Part shown: positions 23,328 through 32,740 of the stretch, in pieces | Layout: each line of letters begins with the position of its first letter | Position numbering within the stretch: the stretch's first letter is position 1 | Origin: Streptomyces rugosispiralis | GTDB taxonomy: Bacteria > Actinomycetota > Actinomycetes > Streptomycetales > Streptomycetaceae | Length of the DNA: 64,000 bases | Direction of reading: 5' to 3' | Assembly: GCF_024505145.1 (NCBI RefSeq) | Contig: NZ_JANIAA010000027.1 | Coordinates: 1 to 64,000 of the forward strand | Notes under the pieces: model-generated | Told to the model about the DNA's origin: nothing | What the model saw: the letters and a program-made list of their open reading frames with translations, nothing else | The model's database searches: none | Program-made: the position numbers and the translations under genes

Positions 23328-24815
23328 GTGAGCGAACAACAGCTGCTGACGGTCAGTGACCTCCTCGGCATGCCTACGCTGGGGCAGCGTTTGCTGGCCG
23401 GCTCGCAGGGACTGGACCGCCCGGTGCTGTGGGCCCACAGCTGCGAGCTGCCCGACCCGTGGCGATGGCTAGGACCGAACGAACTGCTGATGACGGTCGG
23501 GCTGTGCGTGCCCGAGGACGCCGAGGCTCAGGTCGAGTTCATTCGCCGTCTGGCCGACGCGTCCCTGGCCGGGGTCACCATCGGTGACGACGATCCGGCA
23601 CCCGCGCTGAGCCACGAGATGCTGACCGAGGCCGACCGGCTCGGGTTCCCACTGCTACGAACCTCGCTCGCGGTCCCTTTCGTGTCCTTGGGCCGCACGG
23701 TCGCCCTGGCCGGAAGCGCACGTCAGCTGCAGCAGCTGCAGCTACTCAACCGCCTCTACCGGGTATTGGCGGGCTTGGAAACGACCTCCACCGAGGCGCT
23801 GGAGCGCATCGAAAGCGTCTTCGGCGCCCGGCTGGCCGTCGTGGACGTGGTGCACCATGGGGCGGTGCTGGAGGGGTCGCTGAAGGTGGCGACCGAGGTA
23901 GTCGTCGACCTGTGCGCCCGAGCCGCCGAGGCCAAGCTGCCCGTTGGCGCGAGTTTGACGGCCTTGTCGTCGTCGGTGAAGGCGTGGCCGCTACCGACAC
24001 AGCGACCCACGCTGCTCATGCTCGAGGAGGGGCCGGTGGACCTGCTCGACTCCTTCCTCGTGGGGCACCTGCGCCAGGCCGTCATCGTTCCCGTGAACGG
24101 GGTGCTGGCCGATGCCGCGGCCCGAGCGGCGCGTGCCGAGCAACTGTTTTCGGCCGTGCTCGTCGGTGACGTTGCCGTCGAAGCCGTCCAGGACGAGGCC
24201 GTGCATCTCGGACTGGAAGGGTCCAAGTTGGTCTCGTTCGCGGCAACCACCACCCACGCGGACGACGCGGTCGCCGCGCTCGGCGCCAAGGGTCTGCGGT
24301 TCCTGCCGCGCCGCGCCCAAGGGCGCCTGGTGTGCTGCGTACGCGAGGTTGACCTCGACGCCGCGCTGGCCACCGTCGGCTCGACCGTGGACCGGGTCGG
24401 CGTCTCGTCGGCGTTTGGGTCACTGCAGCAGCTACGGCAGGCGCAACGTGACGCGTTGTGGGCGCTGGGCAACGCCAGCGGCGGCACACCGATCGTGTCG
24501 TACGCCGACGTCCGCGGCTCCATCGTCCCGCGTGACGTCGGCGCGGCCACCGAGCTGTCCAACGCGGTCCTGGGTGCCCTGCTCGACGACAACGACCGGT
24601 CGAGTCGGCTGCTGGAGACGCTGTCGGCCTACCTCGACAACAACCGCAGCTGGAAGGAGACCGCCGAGGCGTTGGGTATCCACCGACAGACGCTGGCGCA
24701 CCGGCTGGGACGCATCGAGGAGCTCACCGGGCGCAACATGAAGTCCTCAGCTGACATCGCGGCCCTGTGGGTGGCAGTCCGAGCCGTGCGGCACGCACGC
24801 GACGTCGAAGCCTGA
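23328..24815 (+). CDS. PucR family transcriptional regulator
   Basis: This 495-residue protein has the N-terminal PucR domain (LLTVSDLLGMPTLGQRLLAG, LDRPVLWAHSCELPDPWRWL, ELLMTVGL), a central GGDEF-like CdaR domain and the C-terminal HTH_30 (LLETLSAYLDNNRSWKETAE, LGIHRQTLAHRLGRIEELTG). Members control purine, GABA and amine catabolic genes. It is divergent from the RidA-like and amine oxidase genes and faces the aldehyde dehydrogenase and permease genes, so it is the natural local regulator of this island. The GTG start appears leaderless. Confidence 0.88.
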   Translation: MSEQQLLTVSDLLGMPTLGQRLLAGSQGLDRPVLWAHSCELPDPWRWLGPNELLMTVGLCVPEDAEAQVEFIRRLADASLAGVTIGDDDPAPALSHEMLTEADRLGFPLLRTSLAVPFVSLGRTVALAGSARQLQQLQLLNRLYRVLAGLETTSTEALERIESVFGARLAVVDVVHHGAVLEGSLKVATEVVVDLCARAAEAKLPVGASLTALSSSVKAWPLPTQRPTLLMLEEGPVDLLDSFLVGHLRQAVIVPVNGVLADAAARAARAEQLFSAVLVGDVAVEAVQDEAVHLGLEGSKLVSFAATTTHADDAVAALGAKGLRFLPRRAQGRLVCCVREVDLDAALATVGSTVDRVGVSSAFGSLQQLRQAQRDALWALGNASGGTPIVSYADVRGSIVPRDVGAATELSNAVLGALLDDNDRSSRLLETLSAYLDNNRSWKETAEALGIHRQTLAHRLGRIEELTGRNMKSSADIAALWVAVRAVRHARDVEA

Positions 24816-24829
24816 TGCGCTGAGGAACG

Positions 24830-24870
24830 GCGTGAGGGCCGGCCCGCCTCCCGCGGGCCGGCCCTCACGC
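24830..24870. terminator. 18-bp bidirectional hairpin
   Basis: Perfect arms 24830-24847 and 24853-24870 with a 5-base loop lie between the converging PucR-type and aldehyde dehydrogenase genes (stops at 24815 and 24907), so it can terminate both. Confidence 0.8.
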
Positions 24871-24906
24871 AGCCGCGCTACGCAGCCAGTACTGGACGGT
24901 CGGCGG

Positions 24907-26295
<1,389 letters not shown>

Positions 26296-26347
26296 GCTGG
26301 GCTCTTCCTTTCAGCCGCATCACGCGGCCTCGAGGGACGACGTCTGG

Positions 26348-27802
26348 TCAGACGTCGACGATCGGGTTCTCTTGGGCGCTGCCGGCTGCCTCATCCTCCA
26401 GCGTGGCATCGGCGACCGGGCCGGCGTGACGTCGTTGGTAGGCGCGGGCCGGGAAGTAGGCGAGCACGCACAGGGCGAGGGCCACGCCGAGATAGACGTA
26501 CCCGGCAATCCCGTAGTCGAGGTACTGCAGGTACATCAGGTAGACCACACTCGCTGTGAACGGCACGGCCACCACTGCGAGCCCAACGGTGCCACCCGGA
26601 ATCTTCGCCGGGCGCGGCATCTCGGGGTTGCGCCGACGCAGGATGACCAGCGCGGCAAGGTTCAGCAGCAGGAGCAGGTTCATGAAGAACACGTCGAGGC
26701 CGACCAGCGTGGTGAAGGCGCCCGCGCTGAACAGGGAGTAGATCACCGAGGACACGATGATGGCGACGAAGGGCGAGCCTGTCCGCTTGGTCTGGCGGGC
26801 AAATGCGGGCGAGATCCACCGGTCGCGGGAGAGCACGAACGGCGACCGCGAGCTGGTCATCAGCAGCGAGGAGTAGAGCCCGATGGCGCAGAACATGCCA
26901 CCGACGGTGACGAAGGTCTGTAGCCACTTGCCGCCGAGCACCAGCGCGACGTCACCGAACGATCCGGGGACCCAGGTTTCCCAGCCGGGCACGGCGAGGG
27001 CGCCGAGGAGCGGGAGGGTGTAGGAGGCGACGATGAGGATCATGGAGACGAACATCGCCTTCGGAATGACGCGGGCGGGTTGCTCGATCTCCCCGGCGAT
27101 CTGCGCCACCTGGTCGAATCCGCAGTAGCACCACATTGTGAAGGACAGCCCGACCGCCAGGGCGTCGGGCCCGCTCGTCCCGGCCGGCGTGAAGGGGGTC
27201 AGTGGATTGACGCCGTTGGTGACGACCTCCCAGATGCCCAGGGCGGCGATGATGGCCAGTGGTGCGATGGCGAAGACGCTGAACAGCAGGGCGCTGTCGC
27301 CGACGCTCTTGGCGCCGCGGATGTTGAGCACCGCCAACGGCAGCACGACCAGCAGGACACCGAGCGCCCAGTTGGCGTCGAGCGTGAACGGTCCCGCCTC
27401 GAGCAGCACGTACTTCCCCTCGGCGATGGAGGGGAACAAGGTGGCGAGGTAGCCGGCGAACAGGACCGGGTAGATGGCCATGTCAATCCAGCTGTTGACC
27501 CACCGCACGAGGCCGGCCTGGAAGGCCATGAAGCCGCCCATGGTCCGCTTGGTCCACTCGTACGTGCCGCCGTCGGCGGGGATGGCGGTGGCGAGCTCGG
27601 TGGTGATGGCGCCGATGGGGATGCCGTAGACCAGGGGCACGAGCAGAAGCAGCAAGATACCGAGGCCAGGTCCGGTGGAGCTGATCATCTCCTCGAGCGA
27701 GTAGGCGCCACCGGAAACGCTGAAGAAGATGACGCCGACGAGGGGCAGGAAAGCGATCTGGCGTGTGAGCGAACCGCTCGGATGAATCTGAGACTCTGGC
27801 AT
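26348..27802 (-). CDS. APC family amino acid/polyamine permease
   Basis: This 484-residue membrane protein has about twelve hydrophobic helices. The first helix has the APC signature LVGVIFFSVSGGAYSLEEM (GG-type unwound segment), followed by PADGGTYEWTKRTMGGFMAF in the conserved amphipathic loop, and the CGFDQVAQIAGEIEQPARVI motif near helix 6-7. Members import amino acids, putrescine or other amines by proton symport. Its position before the aldehyde dehydrogenase gene and beside amine oxidases suggests import of the amine substrate. Confidence 0.88.
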   Translation of the reverse strand: MPESQIHPSGSLTRQIAFLPLVGVIFFSVSGGAYSLEEMISSTGPGLGILLLLLVPLVYGIPIGAITTELATAIPADGGTYEWTKRTMGGFMAFQAGLVRWVNSWIDMAIYPVLFAGYLATLFPSIAEGKYVLLEAGPFTLDANWALGVLLVVLPLAVLNIRGAKSVGDSALLFSVFAIAPLAIIAALGIWEVVTNGVNPLTPFTPAGTSGPDALAVGLSFTMWCYCGFDQVAQIAGEIEQPARVIPKAMFVSMILIVASYTLPLLGALAVPGWETWVPGSFGDVALVLGGKWLQTFVTVGGMFCAIGLYSSLLMTSSRSPFVLSRDRWISPAFARQTKRTGSPFVAIIVSSVIYSLFSAGAFTTLVGLDVFFMNLLLLLNLAALVILRRRNPEMPRPAKIPGGTVGLAVVAVPFTASVVYLMYLQYLDYGIAGYVYLGVALALCVLAYFPARAYQRRHAGPVADATLEDEAAGSAQENPIVDV

Positions 27803-27893
27803 CGTCGAAACCTCACGCTGCTGAGAAGGGGGAGGCCATTCCTCCGCTGAACCGGCACTGGATGCTCGTTAGGGAGTGCTCGGACGCGGGCCA

Positions 27894-27911
27894 GTGTGGT
27901 CCTCGCCACAC
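27894..27911. promoter_or_regulatory. dyad GTGTGG-N6-CCACAC in the permease leader region
   Basis: This dyad lies 92 bases upstream of the permease start. A similar dyad, TGTGGC-N4-GCCACA, lies at 28155-28170 before the second amine oxidase. The shared TGTGG/CCACA core in one divergent region suggests a common regulator. Confidence 0.4.
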
Positions 27912-28154
27912 CCCTGCCTGAATCGTCTCGCAGCACGAATTGAGCAAGCCTTTCGATACCCCAGTCACATCAGAGGCACACGCGTCTCCCAGAAGCTGCC
28001 GCCGACGACAGCCTTGTCTCGCCCGCCCCTCTCCGGGACCCGTCGGCGGCTCGAACCGAGGTTGGCGGCGCGCCCGAGGGAACACCACTGCCGTACTCGT
28101 ACTTCAGCACGAAACAACATGAGCGAATCGTGCCGCGACACTGTTCGGGTTCTT

Positions 28155-28170
28155 TGTGGCGGCAGCCACA
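28155..28170. promoter_or_regulatory. dyad TGTGGC-N4-GCCACA before the second amine oxidase gene
   Basis: It is centred about 76 bases upstream of the GTG at 28239 and resembles the dyad at 27894-27911. It may be an operator; a short RNA hairpin is the alternative. The rest of the 436-base divergent region shows nothing else I can name. Confidence 0.4.
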
Positions 28171-28238
28171 CTGTCTTTCGTTCGTTGTGGGGCGTACATC
28201 AGCACGTCGCGCAACTCGCCCCCGAAGGAGGTAGCACC

Positions 28239-29558
28239 GTGCAGAAGTACGACACCATCGTCATCGGGGCCGGCCTGGCCGGTCTGTCCGCCGCACGCGA
28301 CCTGGCCAACGGCGGGTCCGAGGTCGTGGTCCTTGAGGCACGCGACCGGGTGGGCGGCCGCGTCGAGCAGGTCGAGACACCTGACGGCCGCAAGGTTCAA
28401 CTAGGCGGGGAGATCGTCGGCACGTTCCACACCGCCTACAAGGAACTCGTTGCCGAGCTCGGACTCACCATAGGGCCGACGTTCACCGCCAGCACCGGCG
28501 AGACCCGCTGGGTCCTCTCCGACGGTCGTCACACCGGTGACCCCCTGCCGTGGATGAGCGCCTCGGACCGCCGCATCTACGACGACATCGAGCGCCGGTT
28601 CTCCAAGCTCGCCGCCTCCGTCGACCCCGACGACCCGTGGAGTCACCCCGATGCCGCCGCGCTGGACAGAATCTCCGTGGCCGGCTGGCTGCGCGGGGAG
28701 GGCGCCACCCCCGGCGTCATCCGCGCCCTGACTCTGTCGCAGCTCGCGCTGGCGGACGAGCCCATCGAGTGCACCTCGATGCTGGCCGACCTGCGCAGGG
28801 AGTCCGCGGCCGGCGCGGAGGGCTTCTACAACTACGACGCGTGGGAGAACGAGCGCGTCCTCGAAGGCTCGGCTACTGTCGCACTCACCATGGCCGAACA
28901 GCTCGGCGACCGCATCCGCTGTTCGAGCCCGGTCGGCGCCATCCGCGTCTCTCCGCACCGCTGTGAGGTCATACTGACCACCGGCGAGGTCCTCACCGCT
29001 GCGAACGTCGTCTGCGCCGTACCGGCCGGGCCGCTGCGCGACATCTCCATCAGCGGCGTCAGCGACACCAAGCTCGCCTCCCTGCACCGCCAGAAGTCCG
29101 CGCTGGCCGCGAAGTTCGTCGCCGTCTACGACCACTCCTTCTGGGAGGACGCCGGCCTCAACGGCGTCGCCTACATGGAGCACAACATTCTCGGCGGCGT
29201 CTGGGCGCAGAGCGCCGGCATCATGTCCGGCCTCGTCCCACCGCAGCGCATAGGCACCTACCTCGCCACGCCCCGCCGGCACCTCGGCCAGGCACTCATC
29301 GACGAAGTCGTCGACGCGTTCGGTGACGTCGCCGCCTCGCCCGCGAAGACGTACACCCGCAGTTGGGGCACCGACCCGTGGACCCAGGGATACGTAACCG
29401 CATGGCGTCCCGGCGACGTCATGGGAGTCGGGCCCCTGCACGGCAAGAGCGAGCCGCCGTTCTACGTGTGCGGGTCCGACCAGTGGCTGTCCGGCCACAT
29501 GGAAGGCGCCGTGCGCACTGGCCGCGGCGTCGCCCACGAAATCCTTACCTCCCGCTGA
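28239..29558 (+). CDS. flavin-containing amine oxidase (second copy)
   Basis: About 439 residues. The FAD-binding start is YDTIVIGAGLAGLSAARDLA with VLEARDRVGGRVEQVE, then the LGGEIVGTFHTAYKELV region; the C-terminal FAD motif is FYVCGSDQWLSGHMEGAVRTGRGVAHEIL. The GTG at 28239 has GAAGGAGG 7 bases upstream, which excludes the longer upstream frame. It is clearly different in sequence from the amine oxidase at 21433-22701, so the two probably act on different amines or successive steps. The cupin gene follows after 42 bases. Confidence 0.88.
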   Translation: MQKYDTIVIGAGLAGLSAARDLANGGSEVVVLEARDRVGGRVEQVETPDGRKVQLGGEIVGTFHTAYKELVAELGLTIGPTFTASTGETRWVLSDGRHTGDPLPWMSASDRRIYDDIERRFSKLAASVDPDDPWSHPDAAALDRISVAGWLRGEGATPGVIRALTLSQLALADEPIECTSMLADLRRESAAGAEGFYNYDAWENERVLEGSATVALTMAEQLGDRIRCSSPVGAIRVSPHRCEVILTTGEVLTAANVVCAVPAGPLRDISISGVSDTKLASLHRQKSALAAKFVAVYDHSFWEDAGLNGVAYMEHNILGGVWAQSAGIMSGLVPPQRIGTYLATPRRHLGQALIDEVVDAFGDVAASPAKTYTRSWGTDPWTQGYVTAWRPGDVMGVGPLHGKSEPPFYVCGSDQWLSGHMEGAVRTGRGVAHEILTSR

Positions 29559-29600
29559 CAGCCCCCGTCGCCGCCAACACGTCCCACGACAGGAACCGCC

Positions 29601-29966
29601 GTGAGCTCTGTTGCCCTCATCCCGACCACCCCAGACGTTGACTCGCTGCTCAAGCCGTCCGACTACATCGACCCTGCCAACCTCCGCACCGCGGTACCGG
29701 CCGAGACCGCCGCAACACACCTGGCCTCCGCAGACGAGAAGTTCTCTATCGGCACCTGGCGCGCCGAGCCGTACGCCGAGTACATCGAGGCCTATCCCGG
29801 CGACGAGTACACCCGCATCATCGAAGGCCGCGTCACCCTAACCCAGGACGACGGCACCACTTGGACCTTTGGACCCGGCGACGCGTTCACCATCGCCGCC
29901 GGCTGGCGCGGCGAGTACCGCGTCGACGAGCCGCTGCTCAAGCAGTTCGCCTACTACATCCCCTGA
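29601..29966 (+). CDS. cupin-domain protein (DUF861/EutQ-like)
   Basis: A complete 121-residue single-domain cupin: ADEKFSIGTWRAEPYAEYIE, YPGDEYTRIIEGRVTLTQDD, TWTFGPGDAFTIAAGWRGEY, ending KQFAYYIP. This matches the cupin_3 (DUF861) pattern, in which the first His of the classical metal motif is often absent, so metal binding cannot be assumed. It follows the second amine oxidase in the same direction. Cupins of this type often accompany amine or amino-alcohol catabolic genes; the exact role is unknown. The start is GTG at 29601. Confidence 0.82.
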   Translation: MSSVALIPTTPDVDSLLKPSDYIDPANLRTAVPAETAATHLASADEKFSIGTWRAEPYAEYIEAYPGDEYTRIIEGRVTLTQDDGTTWTFGPGDAFTIAAGWRGEYRVDEPLLKQFAYYIP

Positions 29967-30399
29967 ACGCCCCCGTGCGCCCAGCGCACAGGTGAGCGGC
30001 CGGGCGGCGAATCGGAGTGCCCGCGCTGCGTCTTCACGCCCTGGAAGGGAAGCCCACCTCGTCTGCGTCCTGGTCGGTCACTGCCCGAGGCGCGGGTATC
30101 GGCCCGCGAGACTGGTGGGCTCGCATGTTGAGGTGTCGCGTATGTCTGCCAGGCGTCACCCCTGCGGTCACCCTGAGCGATGGCCGATGGTTCTCGACCT
30201 ATGACCACACTCCGGCGTGCTCTCCCGGAGTCGCTTATCATCCGAGAACTGATTGAGGGCGTGACCTCGCGGCTGCGTGGGCCCATAACGGTCCGCTGTT
30301 TTCCAGGGGTTACACCGTCTCAGCCAACCATCGTGCTTCGGTGGTCGGGCTGAGACGGCATGTCTCGGGACGGCCACCCTCACAGAAGGGTGTCGGCCG
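29967..30399. other. intergenic region with one large hairpin
   Basis: No gene was recognised. A small GTGCGC/GCGCAC dyad lies 8 bases after the cupin stop. A longer inverted repeat has arms 30315-30325 and 30348-30358 (11 perfect pairs, with an inner ACCA/TGGT pairing) and lies 41 bases before the small membrane-protein frame at 30400. Confidence 0.45.
30315..30358. repeat. inverted repeat / hairpin
   Basis: The outer arms CCGTCTCAGCC and GGCTGAGACGG are perfect complements over 11 bp; an inner ACCA/TGGT pair extends the stem around a loop of about 11 bases. It could be a terminator for the cupin operon or an element controlling the small gene downstream. Confidence 0.5.
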
Positions 30400-30618
30400 T
30401 TGAGTTCCGGACCTTTGACGCGCCTCCTGCTCGTCGCCCTGGCAACGGTTCTTTCTCCGCTAGTTGCAGTCATCGCTGGTGTGCTGTCTTGGGCAGCGGA
30501 CGGAAGCATGCCACGCGCCGTGCTCTGCGGTGGTGGGGCATTCGTCGTATGGATGACCCTATCCGTCTCGCTGTACTCAGCCCTGGGTCTGCTCGACAGA
30601 GGCGTCGGGCAGGGGTGA
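30400..30618 (+). CDS. small two-helix membrane protein candidate
   Basis: This frame encodes 72 residues with two hydrophobic stretches, LTRLLLVALATVLSPLVAVI and a second around AVLCGGGAFVVWMTLSVSLY, ending LLDRGVGQG. The start is TTG at 30400 with AAGGG about 9 bases upstream. No family is recognised. The clear amphipathic organisation distinguishes it from random GC-rich frames, but the rare start codon and isolation keep confidence low. Confidence 0.4.
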   Translation: MSSGPLTRLLLVALATVLSPLVAVIAGVLSWAADGSMPRAVLCGGGAFVVWMTLSVSLYSALGLLDRGVGQG

Positions 30619-30672
30619 TGTATAGCCCAGCCGACTGGGGTTCTCCGCTTGCTCTTCCCGATGGATCTGGTC

Positions 30673-31262
30673 TCACCGTGTGTGGTCGCCGAGGGCGTAT
30701 CGACTCCAGGTCCCTCCGGCCTCGGTGACTAGCCGGATAGCGGTCTTGTCGTGATAGCCGACGGCCTTCGCGATGACAGGGGCCGGGGCTTGGAGTACGA
30801 GTTGGCGGATCGCGGAAGTCCTTCCGCGTTGCGGCGGAACGCCGATCTCCCGCAGGTGGACTTGGAGGCTGACCGGTTCATCGGCTGACCGGGCCGGCGG
30901 CCAGGGAAGAGCCACTGTGAGCTTCTGCCGCTGGCGTACGGCAGGTGCCGGCAGGACTGGATGTATGCGTCTCCCGTTTAGTCTGGCTGGTCTGGTAGCG
31001 TCCCAGCGGCACCTTCTCCGCCTTGCTCCGCAGGCGCCGCATCTGGTGCCAGATGGCGAAGTGCTGGTGATGCCGACGGTGTTCGGGGTTTTCGATGGTG
31101 GCGAGCCGTTCGGTCAGCCAACGCTGATAGAGCATCAGCTGCCGATTGACGCGTGGCAGGACGCCGCTGTCCATCAGCAGGTCACGCAGGTGGACGACGG
31201 TTCGCCACGGTGTTTCCTGGTGCAGCCCGTCGTGGGTGAGCGAGGTTCCCCCGATTCGTGGC
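30673..31262 (-). pseudogene. site-specific recombinase/integrase-like remnant
   Basis: Two minus-strand frames read as parts of one protein common in Streptomyces mobile regions. The upstream one is WRTVVHLRDLLMDSGVLPRV, LMLYQRWLTERLATIENPEH and HFAIWHQMRRLRSKAEKVPL. The downstream one, in another frame, is VSLQVHLREIGVPPQRGRTS, QLVLQAPAPVIAKAVGYHDK and TWSRYALGDHTR. The join near 30915 needs a frameshift or small deletion, and the N-terminus is cut by an IS5 fragment. The family assignment is from recognition of the general pattern and is not certain. Confidence 0.5.
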
Positions 31263-31451
31263 TTCCACGTTGTCAAAAGGCGCTGGGTTGTCGAACGAAG
31301 TATTGGTTGGATCATGATGCACCAGCGCCTCGCCTGAGACTACGAGACCCTGCCCGCCAGCTCCGAGGCCATGATCCACGTCGCCTCGATCGACAACCTC
31401 ACCAAGCGCATAACGGACGAGACGACACCCACCTGGCGAGGAACTTACTAG
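31262..31451 (+). pseudogene. IS5-family transposase, C-terminal part
   Basis: The plus strand reads VVKRRWVVERSIGWIMMHQRLA, a stop (TGA at 31335), then in the same frame DYETLPASSEAMIHVASIDN and LTKRITDETTPTWRGTY with a stop. The RRWVVER-GWI motif holds the catalytic Glu of IS5 transposases. An in-frame stop and absence of the N-terminal domain make it inactive. It may be the missing end of the IS5 fragment at 20830-21258. Confidence 0.7.
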
Positions 31452-31528
31452 GAGATAAAGGGCAATCGACCTAGATCAAACGCCCTCTTATAGATGCCAT
31501 GGCTCCCGGTGGCAAGGGTTGCGTGAGC

Positions 31529-32557
31529 TCAGGCAGATGCCGCGGTGGTCTCCCCCAGGATCAGCTTGCCCGGCACAGGCTGCGGCCCGCGGGGGAGGGG
31601 GGCTGTCCCTGCTGCTGCTGAAACCAGGGCCTCGATGGAGCAACGGCCGATCTCGCTGAGCCGCGGATCGACGGTCGTGAGGTGCTGTCGGCGTGGGTAC
31701 TTCTCGCCGGGCCAGCCGTGACCCTCGGCGTTGTCGTACCCGACGAGGGCGATGTCGTCCGGCACTCGGACTCCGTGACGGGTGAGCACGGACTCGACGC
31801 CCAGCGTGATTGCGTCGTTGCCGCAGAAGATCGCGTCCAGTTCGCCGATGCGCGGCAGGAGGCGACGCGCGGCCTCCTCGCCCCAGCCGCGGCTCCAGTC
31901 GCCACGCAGTGCCCGGCGGACCGCCATCTGTGTGTCCCGTTCGCGTAGACGCTCCACGAAGCCTTTGTACCGTTGCTGGGCGGCCATCGAACCGGTGGTG
32001 GTCACGTGGGCGAAGCGGCTTCGCCCCAGGTCGAGTAGGTGGTCGGCGACCATGCGTCCGGCGCCGACGCCGTCGGTGACGAAGCTGGTGTCCTTCCGGT
32101 TCGCCGAGATGGCGTAGGCGAAAGCGACAGGTACTCGAAGGCCGCTCGTGGGTACCTCGAGCGGCTGCTCGGGGCCCTTGCCGAGGACGAGCAGGGCCTC
32201 GATCTGGCGGGAGCGCATGCGTGCCGTGACGCGTTCCAGGGCTGCGGCGTCGCCACTGGCGTCGTAGTGCAGCATCGCGATGTCGTGTGCGCCGAGGGCG
32301 AGCGAGGCGCCGCCGAAGGTCGGCAATGCGAATGTCTCGGCGGCGTCCTGCGTCAGGACACCGAATGTGCGACTGGTGCCGCGAGCGAAGAAGAGTGCCT
32401 GCGCATTGGGCACGAAGTCCAGGTCAGCGGCGGCTTTGAGGATGCGTTCCCGGGTCGCCGACGACACCTTCCCCTGACCGTTGAGGACACGGGAAGCGGT
32501 TGAGTAGTGCACCCCTGCTCGGGCCGCGACATCGTGCAATGTCACTGATGGGGCCAT
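31529..32557 (-). CDS. LacI family transcriptional regulator
   Basis: A complete 342-residue LacI regulator. The HTH and hinge are VTLHDVAARAGVHYSTASRVLNGQG and ATRERILKAAADLDFVPN; the sugar-binding domain contains GVLTQDAAETFALPTFGGAS, GSMAAQQRYKGFVERLRERD, AIFCGNDAITLGVESVLTRHG and PDDIALVGYDNAEG. It is divergent from the secreted hydrolase gene and the ABC operon, and a perfect LacI-type palindrome lies between them, so it should repress the cluster until a released sugar binds. Confidence 0.9.
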   Translation of the reverse strand: MAPSVTLHDVAARAGVHYSTASRVLNGQGKVSSATRERILKAAADLDFVPNAQALFFARGTSRTFGVLTQDAAETFALPTFGGASLALGAHDIAMLHYDASGDAAALERVTARMRSRQIEALLVLGKGPEQPLEVPTSGLRVPVAFAYAISANRKDTSFVTDGVGAGRMVADHLLDLGRSRFAHVTTTGSMAAQQRYKGFVERLRERDTQMAVRRALRGDWSRGWGEEAARRLLPRIGELDAIFCGNDAITLGVESVLTRHGVRVPDDIALVGYDNAEGHGWPGEKYPRRQHLTTVDPRLSEIGRCSIEALVSAAAGTAPLPRGPQPVPGKLILGETTAASA

Positions 32558-32637
32558 GGAACCACCGTGATTGCGGTTGAGCGAACCACTGCTGCCGACT
32601 CAAACATCGGATGAGGTTACCACCGCGCACCAAACTC

Positions 32638-32667
32638 TTGACAGTGCGGGGCTGCGCGGCGCAGCAT
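32638..32667 (+). promoter_or_regulatory. promoter of the secreted hydrolase gene
   Basis: TTGACA at 32638-32643 is a consensus -35. With a spacer of 17-18 bases the -10 would be GCAGCA or CAGCAT around 32661-32667, a weak match. The LacI-type operator begins 6 bases downstream, a good position for repression. Confidence 0.5.
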
Positions 32668-32672
32668 CCGAA

Positions 32673-32688
32673 GGGCAAACGTTTGCCC
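32673..32688. promoter_or_regulatory. LacI-family operator
   Basis: GGGCAAACGTTTGCCC is a perfect 16-bp palindrome with the central CG typical of LacI-family operators. It lies between the divergent regulator and hydrolase genes, just downstream of the predicted hydrolase promoter. Confidence 0.75.
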
Positions 32689-32740
32689 CTGACTTCCGGC
32701 GATTCACCTTCCATCCGGTCTCACATTTTGAGGACCATCC

